16,624 nt of DNA from Wenzhouxiangella sp. GTDB taxonomy: Bacteria > Pseudomonadota > Gammaproteobacteria > Xanthomonadales > Wenzhouxiangellaceae. Position numbers and translations under genes: made by a program. The notes beneath the pieces were generated by a model that was not told the DNA's origin, ran no database searches, and saw nothing but the letters and a program-made list of their open reading frames with translations. This document shows positions 7,570 to 15,142 of the stretch, one piece after another; the first letter of the stretch is position 1; the number at the start of each line of letters is the position of its first letter. The stretch is from positions 1 through 16,624 of the forward strand of contig SKKV01000118.1 of the NCBI GenBank assembly GCA_007123575.1. The letters run 5' to 3'.

Positions 7570-8960
7570 CAATTTTCGCCGGCGCGCCGCCTGAGCTGCT
7601 CGAGCACCTCGCGGCCGACCACCATGACGTCAGGCGAATCGACATCGGCCGACAGGATCGACACCGCCGGCAATTGGCCGCGGGCACGTCCACGGGCATC
7701 CACATACTGCCAGTGACTGCCGGCCAGAAAGACCAGCCTTGACCCATCCATGAAACCGAAGGTTGGAGTATCAAATTGCTCCAGCGCGGCCGCTACCGGG
7801 GCAATGCCAACAACACCAAGTCCATCCTCACCGAGTTCCAGGCGAAGAACACGCTGCGGCGTGACGTTGTTCTGAATGGCAATCAGGTGATTCTCCCAAA
7901 TAGTCAAGCCGTCAATGCCACCCTCGTTAAGGTTTTCCGGCACCGCCAGTTTCCAGGCGTTATTGGGGTCCTGGGTGTCGATAACGAAAACCCCGAGATC
8001 ATAGTCGGCGACATACAAAAGACCATTGTCTGCCGACAGCGCCAGGCCGCGCAGGCTGGTCATGTTCGGAGAGCCGAAAAAGCGCTGCGGCGAGGCATCG
8101 TCCGGCCCCAGCTTGAAGATCGAAGTCGTAGTCGAATCTGCCGCAAACACGGTGCCATCGCTGGCCACCGCCACGGTGCCGAGCAAGCGCGCCCGGCCAT
8201 CGGGAATCAGCCGATGGCGACTGACCAGCTCGCCATTTTCCAGGTCAAAACGCAAGATTGCCGTGCGGCCGGCGTCCTGCTGCCGAAAGCCACGGAACTG
8301 CCTGGCGGCCCCGGTGGCCACAACTAGCTGGTTACGTGGGGCATCCACGACCATACTCATCACCGCCATCAGATCCTCATGTTCTGACGGGCGAGCAAAC
8401 ACTTCCCAGTCATCCTCACCATCGCGATCGCGCACAAAAATGTGCCCACTGCGAACGGTGCCCAGGAACAGACGGTTGCTGGCCGGATCGAACGCCAAGG
8501 CTTCAGGCATTGAAATGCCTTCCAGGCGGGCAACTTCACGGGCGCGACCAAACGGTTGCCCGGCCTCTCGCATCAAGGTGTCGATGTGCTCGTACAAGCG
8601 ATGCGGCCGCAGCACCTCCAGCTCCTCGTAATCGTCCCAGTTTTCCGACAAGCCCTGCTGCTGCATCATCAGCATCATATTAAAAGCCTTGGTGACTTCT
8701 CCTTGGCGACTGTAGCCCAGCACGAGATGGCGCATGAAATCCTGACTGTAGGGTCGAAGTTCGTGCAGCCGCTCGGTATACCTGACCCAGGCATCCACAT
8801 CACCCGACTCGAAAGCGGCCCCGGCCTGGCGCATGATCTGGGCAATTCCGCCCGGACGCGCCTGCTGGGCCTCGCGCGCCTCCTGTCCATCTTCACCCAG
8901 GGCGAACGGGACCAGGCCGAAGGCAACAACGACAAGGGCTAAACGAAAAGCTGAGAGCAT
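7569..8960 (-). CDS. Exported protein with N-terminal helical repeats and a C-terminal beta-propeller-like domain
   Basis: The 463-residue product begins with a signal peptide (residues 1-22, ending FALG), so it is probably periplasmic. Residues about 35-140 look all-helical and TPR-like (AGAAFESGDVDAWVRYTERL, then LVLGYSRQGEVTKAF). Residues about 145-455 show repeated short beta segments of the NHL/SMP-30 propeller kind: ISMPEALAFDPASNRLFLGT, VAVASDGTVFAADSTTTSIF, LRGLALSADNGLLYVADYD and GIDGLTIWENHLIAIQNN. This resembles proteins labelled gluconolactonase-like, but I cannot confirm catalytic metal ligands. A binding or scaffold role is as likely as an enzyme. The ATG at 8960 has AGGAA at 8969-8973, 8 bases upstream. 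It is divergent from the Nudix gene, and no operon partner is visible. Function unknown. Confidence 0.85.
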   Translation of the reverse strand: MLSAFRLALVVVAFGLVPFALGEDGQEAREAQQARPGGIAQIMRQAGAAFESGDVDAWVRYTERLHELRPYSQDFMRHLVLGYSRQGEVTKAFNMMLMMQQQGLSENWDDYEELEVLRPHRLYEHIDTLMREAGQPFGRAREVARLEGISMPEALAFDPASNRLFLGTVRSGHIFVRDRDGEDDWEVFARPSEHEDLMAVMSMVVDAPRNQLVVATGAARQFRGFRQQDAGRTAILRFDLENGELVSRHRLIPDGRARLLGTVAVASDGTVFAADSTTTSIFKLGPDDASPQRFFGSPNMTSLRGLALSADNGLLYVADYDLGVFVIDTQDPNNAWKLAVPENLNEGGIDGLTIWENHLIAIQNNVTPQRVLRLELGEDGLGVVGIAPVAAALEQFDTPTFGFMDGSRLVFLAGSHWQYVDARGRARGQLPAVSILSADVDSPDVMVVGREVLEQLRRRAGEN

Positions 8961-9054
8961 ATTGCACGTTCCTGTATTCTGGATAGTTGGTTTGATGGGA
9001 GTATTGCGGGGCCAAAACGTTCCACGAATGGTCCTCCAACCTGATAATTTAGGT

Positions 9055-9579
9055 ATGTCGAAAGCAGAACTTACATTACATGAAGGCCGCTACCTGCGAC
9101 TTCAATCCCGCAACGGTTGGGAATTCGTAGCCCGACGGCACGCCGTGGCTGTAGTAATCGCCTGGACACCGGCTGACGAGCTGCTGCTGGTCGAGCAATA
9201 TCGTGAACCGGTAGGGTGCCGCGTCATTGAGCTGCCCGCCGGACTGGTTGGTGACGAATCCGGGCGAGAAAACGAAGATATCCTTGATGCTGCCGCACGC
9301 GAGCTGGAAGAGGAGACCGGCTGGCGACCGGGCTCGGTCAGCGAAATCATGCGCTGCCCGACCTCGGCCGGCATGAGCGATGAAACCGTACTGTTCGTGC
9401 TGGCCGAAAACTTGACCCGGGTCGGGCGCGGCGGCGGTGACGACAGCGAAGATATCGTTGTGCACCGCGTGCGCCACGGCATCATCGACGAGTGGCTGAC
9501 CCAGCACCAATCCCATGGCCTGGCCATAGACCCGAAAATTTTTGCGGCGCTGTACTGGGCAATCAGATCACCCCGCTGA
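9055..9579 (+). CDS. Nudix hydrolase, ADP-ribose pyrophosphatase-like
   Basis: Nudix enzymes cleave nucleoside diphosphates linked to another group; this one looks like the ADP-ribose/NDP-sugar type (NudF-like). With the ATG at 9055 the protein has 174 residues. The core of the Nudix box, RELEEETGW at 82-90, is intact with its three metal-binding Glu, and is preceded by ELPAGLV at 59-65. The stretch between that Gly and the box Glu is two residues longer than the strict consensus. CPTSAGMSDE at 101-110 corresponds to the loop that marks ADP-sugar pyrophosphatases. An in-frame ATG at 9028 would add nine residues and one at 8995 twenty; none of the three has a strong ribosome site, and 9055 best fits where the family domain begins. 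The 3' end overlaps the convergent MAPEG gene by 12 bases. Confidence 0.87.
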   Translation: MSKAELTLHEGRYLRLQSRNGWEFVARRHAVAVVIAWTPADELLLVEQYREPVGCRVIELPAGLVGDESGRENEDILDAAARELEEETGWRPGSVSEIMRCPTSAGMSDETVLFVLAENLTRVGRGGGDDSEDIVVHRVRHGIIDEWLTQHQSHGLAIDPKIFAALYWAIRSPR

Positions 9580-9993
9580 CACAGCCAGACCAATCCAGTT
9601 ACCCACGGCCAGACCCAAGCCAAACAAGGCAGCCACCAGAATCATCAGCCAGGTCAGCAAAGTGCCGACAAAACGGCCCGGCGTTGCCCCGTGCGAGCGA
9701 TTGAGACCGAAAAAGCCATGCAGTATTCGACCAATCAGCAGCGCTGATCCCAGCAAGTGGAGCGCAACAGCCGGCACAACGGTCGTGGATTCCAGGATCA
9801 ACAAAAGCAGCAATGCGAACGGCACATACTCGCAGAAATTGCCGTGGGCGCGAACAGCCAACTCGAGGTCCCGGTGCTCGCCGGCACCTACACCCACCTT
9901 ATGCCGGCGCCGCAGTCGCACAACGTTTATTGATAAAGCCAGAAGAACCAGCCCCAAAAGGGCGGCGTAAAAGAGGGTCAGAGCATAGAGCAT
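9568..9993 (-). CDS. MAPEG family integral membrane protein, YecN-like
   Basis: MAPEG proteins are small four-helix membrane proteins; eukaryotic members act on eicosanoids and glutathione, while bacterial members are mostly uncharacterised. The 141-residue product has about four hydrophobic segments (about residues 3-25, 56-70, 72-95 and 110-138). The family hallmark RAHGNFCEYVP lies at 48-58 with Arg48, His50, Asn52 and Glu55. It closely resembles YecN-like members. The ATG at 9993 has only a weak ribosome site. The gene is divergent from the isoaspartyl peptidase gene (98-base gap) and convergent with the Nudix gene, overlapping it by 12 bases. The substrate is unknown. Confidence 0.88.
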   Translation of the reverse strand: MLYALTLFYAALLGLVLLALSINVVRLRRRHKVGVGAGEHRDLELAVRAHGNFCEYVPFALLLLLILESTTVVPAVALHLLGSALLIGRILHGFFGLNRSHGATPGRFVGTLLTWLMILVAALFGLGLAVGNWIGLAVSAG

Positions 9994-10091
9994 GACAGGT
10001 TACTCGTGCTTGGGTCGCTGCAGTATAGCCCTGCGACTGACGCGTGATAGACTCCATCCTTGTTTTTCCAACCGGCGAATTCTCTTGAGCC

Positions 10092-11090
10092 ATGAAATAC
10101 TTACCATTGCTTGTGCTGATGCTCGCCCTACCCTTCGCGCCCGCGGCTGTGGCTGAAAGCCCTATTGCAATTGCGGTGCACGGCGGCGCCGGCACCATCG
10201 AACGCGGTCGGCTCAGCGAAGAGCGCGAGCTGGCTATCCGCGAGGCGCTGGAAAAAGCCGTTCGTGCTGGCCATGAAATCCTGGAAAGCGGAGGCTCCAG
10301 CTTGGATGCCGTCACCGCTGCTGTCGAAATCCTGGAAGATGCGCCGGAGTTCAACGCCGGTCGCGGGGCCGTGCTGACCAGCGAAGGCACCGTGGAGCTG
10401 GACGCGTCCATCATGGATGGCGGGAGCCTGGATGCCGGTGCCGTTGCCAGCGTCAAAGGCGTGCGCAATCCCATCCAGGCAGCCCGGCTAGTGATGACCG
10501 ATTCTCCGCACGTGATGCTGGTGGGAGAAGGCGCGGCAACCTTTGCCCGCAACCGAGCACTGAAATTCGCCGACGATGACTGGTTCATCACCGATTTTCG
10601 GCGCGAGCAGCTGGAAGCCATCCAGTCTCGTCAGGATGCTCAGATAACCGAATTGTCAGAGGACTGGTATTCAACCGTGGGCGCCGTGGCCATTGATGGA
10701 GAAGGCAACCTGGCCGCTGCCACCTCCACCGGCGGCATGTCCAACAAACGCTGGGGCCGGGTCGGCGACTCGCCAATCATCGGGGCCGGCACCTACGCCG
10801 ACAACCGCAGCTGTGCGGTATCGGCGACAGGCCACGGCGAATATTTCATCCGGCACGTCGTCGCCTACGATATCTGCGCCCGAGTGTTTTACACCGGCCA
10901 GACCCTCGCCGAAGCATCCGACACGGTGATCAACGAGGTGCTTCGGCAGACTGGCGGAGACGGCGGCGTGATTGCAGTCGACCTCCAGGGCCGAATCAGT
11001 ATGCCGTTCAATACCGCCGGCATGTACCGAGCCGCCATCCACGCCGATGGTCGCCTTGAAGTCGGGATTTACGACGACGAGGCAGAGTAA
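10092..11090 (+). CDS. iaaA: Exported isoaspartyl peptidase / L-asparaginase (Ntn hydrolase, plant type)
   Basis: The enzyme removes isoaspartyl residues from peptides and can hydrolyse asparagine. It is made as a precursor that cuts itself into two chains. The 332-residue protein has a signal peptide (1-22, cleavage after VAESP or VAE), so it should act in the periplasm. HGGAGTIERG at 30-39 begins the mature fold. The autocleavage site is Ser194-Thr195 in YSTVGAVA, leaving Thr195 as nucleophile. Thr213 (TSTGGM) and Thr246 (SATGHGE) keep the same spacing as the catalytic threonines Thr179, Thr197 and Thr230 of E. coli IaaA. NAGRGAVLT at 88-96 is also conserved. The residue before the nucleophile is Ser rather than the common Gly. 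The ribosome site is weak. The CPXCG gene follows after 7 bases, with its ribosome site overlapping this stop codon. Confidence 0.93.
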   Translation: MKYLPLLVLMLALPFAPAAVAESPIAIAVHGGAGTIERGRLSEERELAIREALEKAVRAGHEILESGGSSLDAVTAAVEILEDAPEFNAGRGAVLTSEGTVELDASIMDGGSLDAGAVASVKGVRNPIQAARLVMTDSPHVMLVGEGAATFARNRALKFADDDWFITDFRREQLEAIQSRQDAQITELSEDWYSTVGAVAIDGEGNLAAATSTGGMSNKRWGRVGDSPIIGAGTYADNRSCAVSATGHGEYFIRHVVAYDICARVFYTGQTLAEASDTVINEVLRQTGGDGGVIAVDLQGRISMPFNTAGMYRAAIHADGRLEVGIYDDEAE

Positions 11091-11097
11091 GGCGCTC

Positions 11098-11280
11098 GTG
11101 CTGCTCGAAGCTGCGGACTTCCACTGCCCCTGGTGCGGCGAGCCGAATGGTATTGAGCTGGAGCCCGGCGACGCTGGCCAGACCCTTATCCAGGACTGTC
11201 AGGTTTGCTGTCGGCCGATTGAGTTGACCTTGTCAGCGAGCGATGGGGAGCTTGTTCGGGTTGCTCGTGAGGGTGAGTAG
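11098..11280 (+). CDS. CPXCG motif-containing cysteine-rich protein
   Basis: A 60-residue protein starting at GTG 11098. The AAGG ribosome site at 11089-11092 lies 5 bases upstream and overlaps the iaaA stop codon, so translation is likely coupled. The sequence has the family pattern: CPWCGE at 10-15 and DCQVCCRPIEL at 33-43, giving Cys10/Cys13 and Cys34/Cys37 (with Cys38) as a probable four-cysteine zinc ribbon. These small proteins are common in gammaproteobacteria and have no known function. A longer in-frame reading from 10972 lies inside iaaA and is not credible. It lacks a signal peptide, unlike its operon partner, so the two products probably act in different compartments. Confidence 0.88.
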   Translation: MLLEAADFHCPWCGEPNGIELEPGDAGQTLIQDCQVCCRPIELTLSASDGELVRVAREGE

Positions 11281-11302
11281 GCAACGCGTCAGGACGAAAC
11301 AT

Positions 11303-11321
11303 ATGTCGATAGAGTCGACAT
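11303..11321. terminator. Hairpin between convergent CPXCG and metF genes
   Basis: ATGTCGA at 11303-11309 and TCGACAT at 11315-11321 form a perfect 7-bp stem with loop TAGAG. A weaker CCCGG/CCGGG stem follows at 11326-11345, up to the metF stop. No T-run is present. The position between two converging stop codons suggests a transcription stop for one or both operons. Confidence 0.35.
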
Positions 11322-11345
11322 GGACCCCGGCCGCGTTGGACCGGG

Positions 11346-12194
11346 CTACGGGTCGGGGGTTAGGCCTAGGTTGCGGCAGATAGCCAAGGTGGGGCGGGAG
11401 CGGTTGAGGGTGTAGAAGTGCAGTCCGGGAGCGCCGCCTTCGAGCAGGCGCTGGCACAGGCGGGTCACGACTTCCTCGCCGAAACTCAATAGAGACTCGC
11501 GTTCGCCCGCCTCTTCCCAGGCCTTGATGCGCTTGCCGATCCAGAGCGGAATTTCGGCACCGCAGATGCCGGAAAAGCGGGCCAGGCTGGTGTAGTTGGT
11601 AATCGGCATGATGCCCGGCACGATGGGGATCTCAACGCCGAGTGCCTGGGCTTCATCGACAAAGCGAAAGTAGCTCTCCGGGCTGTAGAAATACTGCGTT
11701 ATCGCACCGTCAGCGCCGGCTTCTACCTTGGCATGAAAATGTTCGAGGTCACGCTTCGGGCTGGATGACTCCGGATGATGCTCAGGATAACAGGCGACCT
11801 CGATGTGAAACTGATCGCCATAGTGCTGGCGAATAAAGTGCACGAGGTCCACCGCGTAGTCAAACACGCCACTGGCCCCGCCTGAAGGCCGATCGCCCCT
11901 GAGTACGACCAGTCGATGGATGCCGGCCTGCTGGTAGGCATCCAGTAATTCGCGAATACCCGACTCGTCCTCGGCCATGCACGAAATGTGGGGGGCGGCA
12001 TCAATTCCGGTCTCGCCTTGCACTTCGAGCACGGTCTTGCGCGTGCGCGACCGCGTCGACCCGCCGGCGCCGAAGGTCACCGACATGTATTCAGGCTTCA
12101 TCGCCGCCAGCCGATCAAGAGCGAGACGGAACTTGTCCACCTGCGCGTCGTTGCGCGGCGGAAAGAATTCAAAGCTGATGGGGTGCTTGGACAT
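11346..12194 (-). CDS. metF: 5,10-methylenetetrahydrofolate reductase
   Basis: MetF reduces methylene-THF to methyl-THF with FAD and NADH, providing the methyl group for methionine synthesis. The 282-residue length is normal. Visible signatures are FEFFPP at 8-13 with catalytic Glu9 (Glu28 of E. coli), SVTFGAGGST at 38-47, LRGD at 98-101 with the flavin-contacting Asp101, ITQYFY at 165-170 with Gln167, then GIMPI and GLHFYTLNR near the C-terminus. The ATG at 12194 has no clear ribosome site: the bases before it are a pyrimidine-rich arm of the inverted repeat when read on this strand. It is the last gene of the metK-ahcY-metF cluster, 86 bases after ahcY. Translation may therefore be weaker than that of ahcY. 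Confidence 0.96.
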   Translation of the reverse strand: MSKHPISFEFFPPRNDAQVDKFRLALDRLAAMKPEYMSVTFGAGGSTRSRTRKTVLEVQGETGIDAAPHISCMAEDESGIRELLDAYQQAGIHRLVVLRGDRPSGGASGVFDYAVDLVHFIRQHYGDQFHIEVACYPEHHPESSSPKRDLEHFHAKVEAGADGAITQYFYSPESYFRFVDEAQALGVEIPIVPGIMPITNYTSLARFSGICGAEIPLWIGKRIKAWEEAGERESLLSFGEEVVTRLCQRLLEGGAPGLHFYTLNRSRPTLAICRNLGLTPDP

Positions 12195-12203
12195 TTTGTG
12201 AAT

Positions 12204-12278
12204 GGGAGAGGGAAGATGGAAGAGGGAAGAGGGAAAGGCAATGACGCCCTCCTCTCACCTCTTACCTCTTCCCGCCTC
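12204..12278. repeat. Purine-tract / pyrimidine-tract imperfect inverted repeat between ahcY and metF
   Basis: On the plus strand, a nearly pure purine tract at 12204-12239 (units such as GGGAAGA and AGAGGGAAGAGGG) is followed by a pyrimidine-rich tract at 12246-12278 (CCTCTT and CTCTTCCC units). The arms pair imperfectly over about 30 bases around a loop near CAATGAC. The element fills almost the whole gap, starting 2 bases past the ahcY stop and ending 9 bases before metF. It could be a terminator or attenuator, an RNA-stabilising hairpin, or one copy of a dispersed intergenic repeat. Only one copy is in the window. Confidence 0.65.
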
Positions 12279-12280
12279 GA

Positions 12281-13741
12281 TCAATACCTGTAGTGTTCCG
12301 GCTTGTAGGGTCCTTCAACAGGTACCCCGATATAGTCTGCCTGTTCCGGCTTCAGTTCGGTCAGGCGGGCGCCAACGCGATCCAGATGCAGACGGGCCAC
12401 CTTTTCGTCCAGGTGCTTGGGCAGGACGTAGACCTCGTTATCGTAGCGGTCACCGTTTTTCCACAGCTCGATCTGGGCCAGGGTCTGGTTGGTGAACGAG
12501 TTCGACATGACAAAGCTCGGGTGGCCGGTGGCGCAGCCCAGGTTCACCAGGCGACCACGGGCCAAGAGGATGATCTTCTTGCCGTCCGGGAAAGTAATGT
12601 GATCGACCTGAGGCTTGATCTCGTCCCACTCGTAACCTTCGATGCTGGCCACGTCAATCTCGTTGTCGAAGTGACCGATGTTGCAGACGATCGTTTCGTC
12701 CTTCATCCGCAGCATGTGGTCGTGATTGATGACGTTGAAGTTGCCGGTGGCGGTAACGATGATATCGGCCGCCTCGATTACGCCCGGGTCTTCAATGTTG
12801 ACCACCTTGTAGCCTTCCATCGCCGCCTGCAGGGCGCAGATCGGATCGACTTCAGTGACCCAGACATTGGCCGACAGCGCGCGCAGCGACTGGGCCGAGC
12901 CCTTGCCGACATCACCGTAGCCGCAGACGATAGCAGTCTTTCCGGCAACCATCACATCAGTGGCGCGCTTGATCGCATCGACCAGCGACTCGCGGCAGCC
13001 ATAGAGATTGTCGAACTTGCTCTTGGTCACCGAGTCGTTGACGTTGATGGCCGGGAAGTGCAGCGTGCCTTCCTTCTGCATCCGGTACAGGCGACTGACG
13101 CCCGTGGTGGTTTCCTCGGTCACACCCTGGATACTTTTCAGCGCTTCGCTATACCAGCCGGGATTGGTAGCCAGGCGCTTCTTGATCGATGCAAACAGGG
13201 CGCGCTCTTCCTCGCTGCCGGGGTTATCCAGCACCGAGGGATCTTTTTCAGCCTGGGAACCCAGATTCAGCAGCAGCGTTGCATCACCGCCGTCGTCCAG
13301 AATCATGTTGGCGGTGCCGCCGTCAGGCCACTGGAAGATGCGATGTGTGAATTCCCAGTACTCGACCAGGCTTTCACCCTTGAAGGCAAACACCGGCACG
13401 CCGCGCTCAACCATGGCGGCCGCGGCGTGGTCCTGGGTCGAGTAGATGTTGCAAGAGGCCCAGCGCACGTCAGCGCCGAGCTCGATCAGGGTTTCGATCA
13501 GCACGGCGGTCTGAATGGTCATGTGCAGCGAGCCAGCGACGCGAGCCCCTTTCAGCGGCTTGGCATCGGCGAACTCGGCACGCGTCTGCATCAGGCCGGG
13601 CATTTCGGTCTCGGCAATGGCGATTTCCTTGCGTCCAAAAGCCGCCTGGTTGAGGTCGGCGACGACGTAATCGTTCTCGATTGAAGCAATGCTGTCGTCG
13701 AAAAGAATGCTGTTGCTGTTTGTCTGCGGATTGGCGCTCAT
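12281..13741 (-). CDS. ahcY: Adenosylhomocysteinase (S-adenosylhomocysteine hydrolase)
   Basis: AhcY splits S-adenosylhomocysteine into adenosine and homocysteine with bound NAD, removing the product inhibitor of methyltransferases. The 486-residue protein has the substrate-domain motif AGSLHMTIQTAVLIETL at 69-85, ASCNIYSTQDHAAAA at 95-109, the NAD-binding loop GYGDVGKG at 274-281, and the C-terminal tail GPYKPEHYRY that contacts NAD of the neighbouring subunit. It carries the insertion at about 155-195 that separates bacterial enzymes from the roughly 430-residue animal form. The ATG at 13741 has GAGGAA at 13746-13751, 5 bases away, which is a strong site. It lies 83 bases after metK in the same direction. 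Confidence 0.97.
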   Translation of the reverse strand: MSANPQTNSNSILFDDSIASIENDYVVADLNQAAFGRKEIAIAETEMPGLMQTRAEFADAKPLKGARVAGSLHMTIQTAVLIETLIELGADVRWASCNIYSTQDHAAAAMVERGVPVFAFKGESLVEYWEFTHRIFQWPDGGTANMILDDGGDATLLLNLGSQAEKDPSVLDNPGSEEERALFASIKKRLATNPGWYSEALKSIQGVTEETTTGVSRLYRMQKEGTLHFPAINVNDSVTKSKFDNLYGCRESLVDAIKRATDVMVAGKTAIVCGYGDVGKGSAQSLRALSANVWVTEVDPICALQAAMEGYKVVNIEDPGVIEAADIIVTATGNFNVINHDHMLRMKDETIVCNIGHFDNEIDVASIEGYEWDEIKPQVDHITFPDGKKIILLARGRLVNLGCATGHPSFVMSNSFTNQTLAQIELWKNGDRYDNEVYVLPKHLDEKVARLHLDRVGARLTELKPEQADYIGVPVEGPYKPEHYRY

Positions 13742-13772
13742 GAGATTCCTCGGTTGCTAATGTTTTTGGTGC

Positions 13773-13797
13773 GGTGATCAGATCTATGCCGACCACC
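13773..13797 (-). other. Hairpin in the metK-ahcY spacer
   Basis: On the minus strand, GGTGGTC (13797-13791) can pair with GATCACC (13779-13773) as a 7-bp stem with one G-U pair and an 11-base loop, followed by GCACCAAAAA. It sits 32 bases before the ahcY start. It could be a processing site or a leader structure. It does not match the known S-adenosylhomocysteine riboswitch pattern by eye. Confidence 0.3.
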
Positions 13798-13824
13798 ACG
13801 AAATGGTTAGTTGCGGACCAACAA

Positions 13825-15042
13825 TCACAAGCCTGCGGCGCGGCGCAGGTCATCGGCCCGATCGGTTTTTTCCCAACTAAAAGTTGTGTAGTGGTCCTCG
13901 AGCTGCTTGCCGTCACGAACCACCTTGCTCGCGGTCGGTTCGGGATGGCGACCAAAATGGCCATGAGTCGCGGTCTGGCGATACATCGGGTGGAGCAGAT
14001 CCAGGGCTTTCAAGATGCCATAGGGGCGTAGGTCGAAATGTTCACGGATCAGCGCCTCGATCTTTTCCTCGGCGATCTTGTTGGTGCCGAAGGTGGTCAC
14101 CGAAATCGAGGTCGGCTCAGCCACGCCGATGGCATAGCTGACCTGCAGCTCGCACTTCTCGGCCAGACCGGCGGCGACGACGTTTTTGGCCACGTAGCGG
14201 GCCGCGTAAGCCGCTGAACGATCCACCTTGGACGGATCCTTGCCAGAGAATGCCCCGCCGCCGTGTCGGGCCATGCCGCCATACGTATCAACGATGATTT
14301 TGCGCCCGGTCAGACCGGCATCGCCGACCGGACCGCCGATGACGAACTTGCCAGTCGGATTGATGTGGTAGAGCGTATTGGCGTGCAGCCATTCTTCCGG
14401 CAGCACCGGATTGATGATGTGTTTGCGCACGCCCTCACGGATTTCATCCATTTCGAGACCGTCGTCGTGCTGGGTCGACAGAACAACAGCGTCGATAGCC
14501 ACCGGCTTGCCGTTTTCATATCTAAGTGTGACCTGGCTCTTGGCATCCGGGCGCAACCACGGCAACGGGTTATCGGCATGCTTGCGCAGGCGGGTCTGCT
14601 GTTCTACCAGACGATGGGCCAGGAAAATCGGCGCTGGCATCAGCTCCGGCGTTTCGTCAGACGCGTATCCGAACATCAGACCTTGGTCACCAGCCCCCTG
14701 ATTTTCGGGAATGTCGCGGTCAACGCCTTGGGCAATGTCCGGAGACTGCTTGCCGATCATGTTGATCACCGAGCAGGTTTGGCCGTCGAAACCGACCTTC
14801 GAAGAGTTGTAGCCCACATCAATCACAACCTGGCGAATCAGATCCTCCAAGTCCACCCACGCAGTTGTGCTGATTTCGCCCCCAACGACGACAGCACCGG
14901 TCTTGATAAAGGTCTCGCAAGCTACGCGCGCATGCCTGTCCTGGGTCAGGATGGCATCAAGCACGGCATCGGAAATCTGGTCAGCTAGCTTGTCTGGATG
15001 ACCTTCGGACACGGATTCTGAGGTAAACAGGTAAGCACTCAT
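13825..15042 (-). CDS. metK: S-adenosylmethionine synthetase
   Basis: MetK makes S-adenosylmethionine from methionine and ATP. The 405-residue protein begins MSAYLFTSESVSEGHPDK, with the conserved GHPDK at 14-18. The signature GAGDQGLMFGYA is at 116-127, and the phosphate-binding loop GGGAFSGKDPSKVDRS at 261-276. The ATG at 15042 is chosen because the family starts here; an upstream extension to 15108 is in frame but not family-like. The ribosome site is modest (AAGAG about 10 bases upstream). It is the first gene of metK-ahcY-metF and is divergent from the cardiolipin synthase gene, with 100 bases between starts to hold both promoters. Confidence 0.97.
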   Translation of the reverse strand: MSAYLFTSESVSEGHPDKLADQISDAVLDAILTQDRHARVACETFIKTGAVVVGGEISTTAWVDLEDLIRQVVIDVGYNSSKVGFDGQTCSVINMIGKQSPDIAQGVDRDIPENQGAGDQGLMFGYASDETPELMPAPIFLAHRLVEQQTRLRKHADNPLPWLRPDAKSQVTLRYENGKPVAIDAVVLSTQHDDGLEMDEIREGVRKHIINPVLPEEWLHANTLYHINPTGKFVIGGPVGDAGLTGRKIIVDTYGGMARHGGGAFSGKDPSKVDRSAAYAARYVAKNVVAAGLAEKCELQVSYAIGVAEPTSISVTTFGTNKIAEEKIEALIREHFDLRPYGILKALDLLHPMYRQTATHGHFGRHPEPTASKVVRDGKQLEDHYTTFSWEKTDRADDLRRAAGL

Positions 15043-15142
15043 GCGGCTAGTATCTCTTGATGCGGATAGAAAGATATCTAGTGTAACGCAGATGCAGTGA
15101 GGATGCACGCGCCGAGATGTGCGCGCGATAAGATGGAGCCTG

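Noticed and set aside
12204..12278. CRISPR-like repeat array
   Set aside because: The units are short, imperfect and purine-only, without unique spacers or cas genes; it is an inverted repeat instead.
12293..13684. A 463-codon open frame on the plus strand opposite ahcY
   Set aside because: It lies wholly antisense to an unmistakable ahcY, shows no domain or signal, and is the usual mirror frame of a GC-rich gene.
13742..13824. S-adenosylhomocysteine riboswitch before ahcY
   Set aside because: The GAGGA match to the riboswitch start is simply the ahcY ribosome site; the other conserved segments are missing.
15043..15142. SAM riboswitch in the metK leader
   Set aside because: The 100-base divergent region is shared by two promoters and shows no multi-stem pattern that I could match to a SAM riboswitch class.
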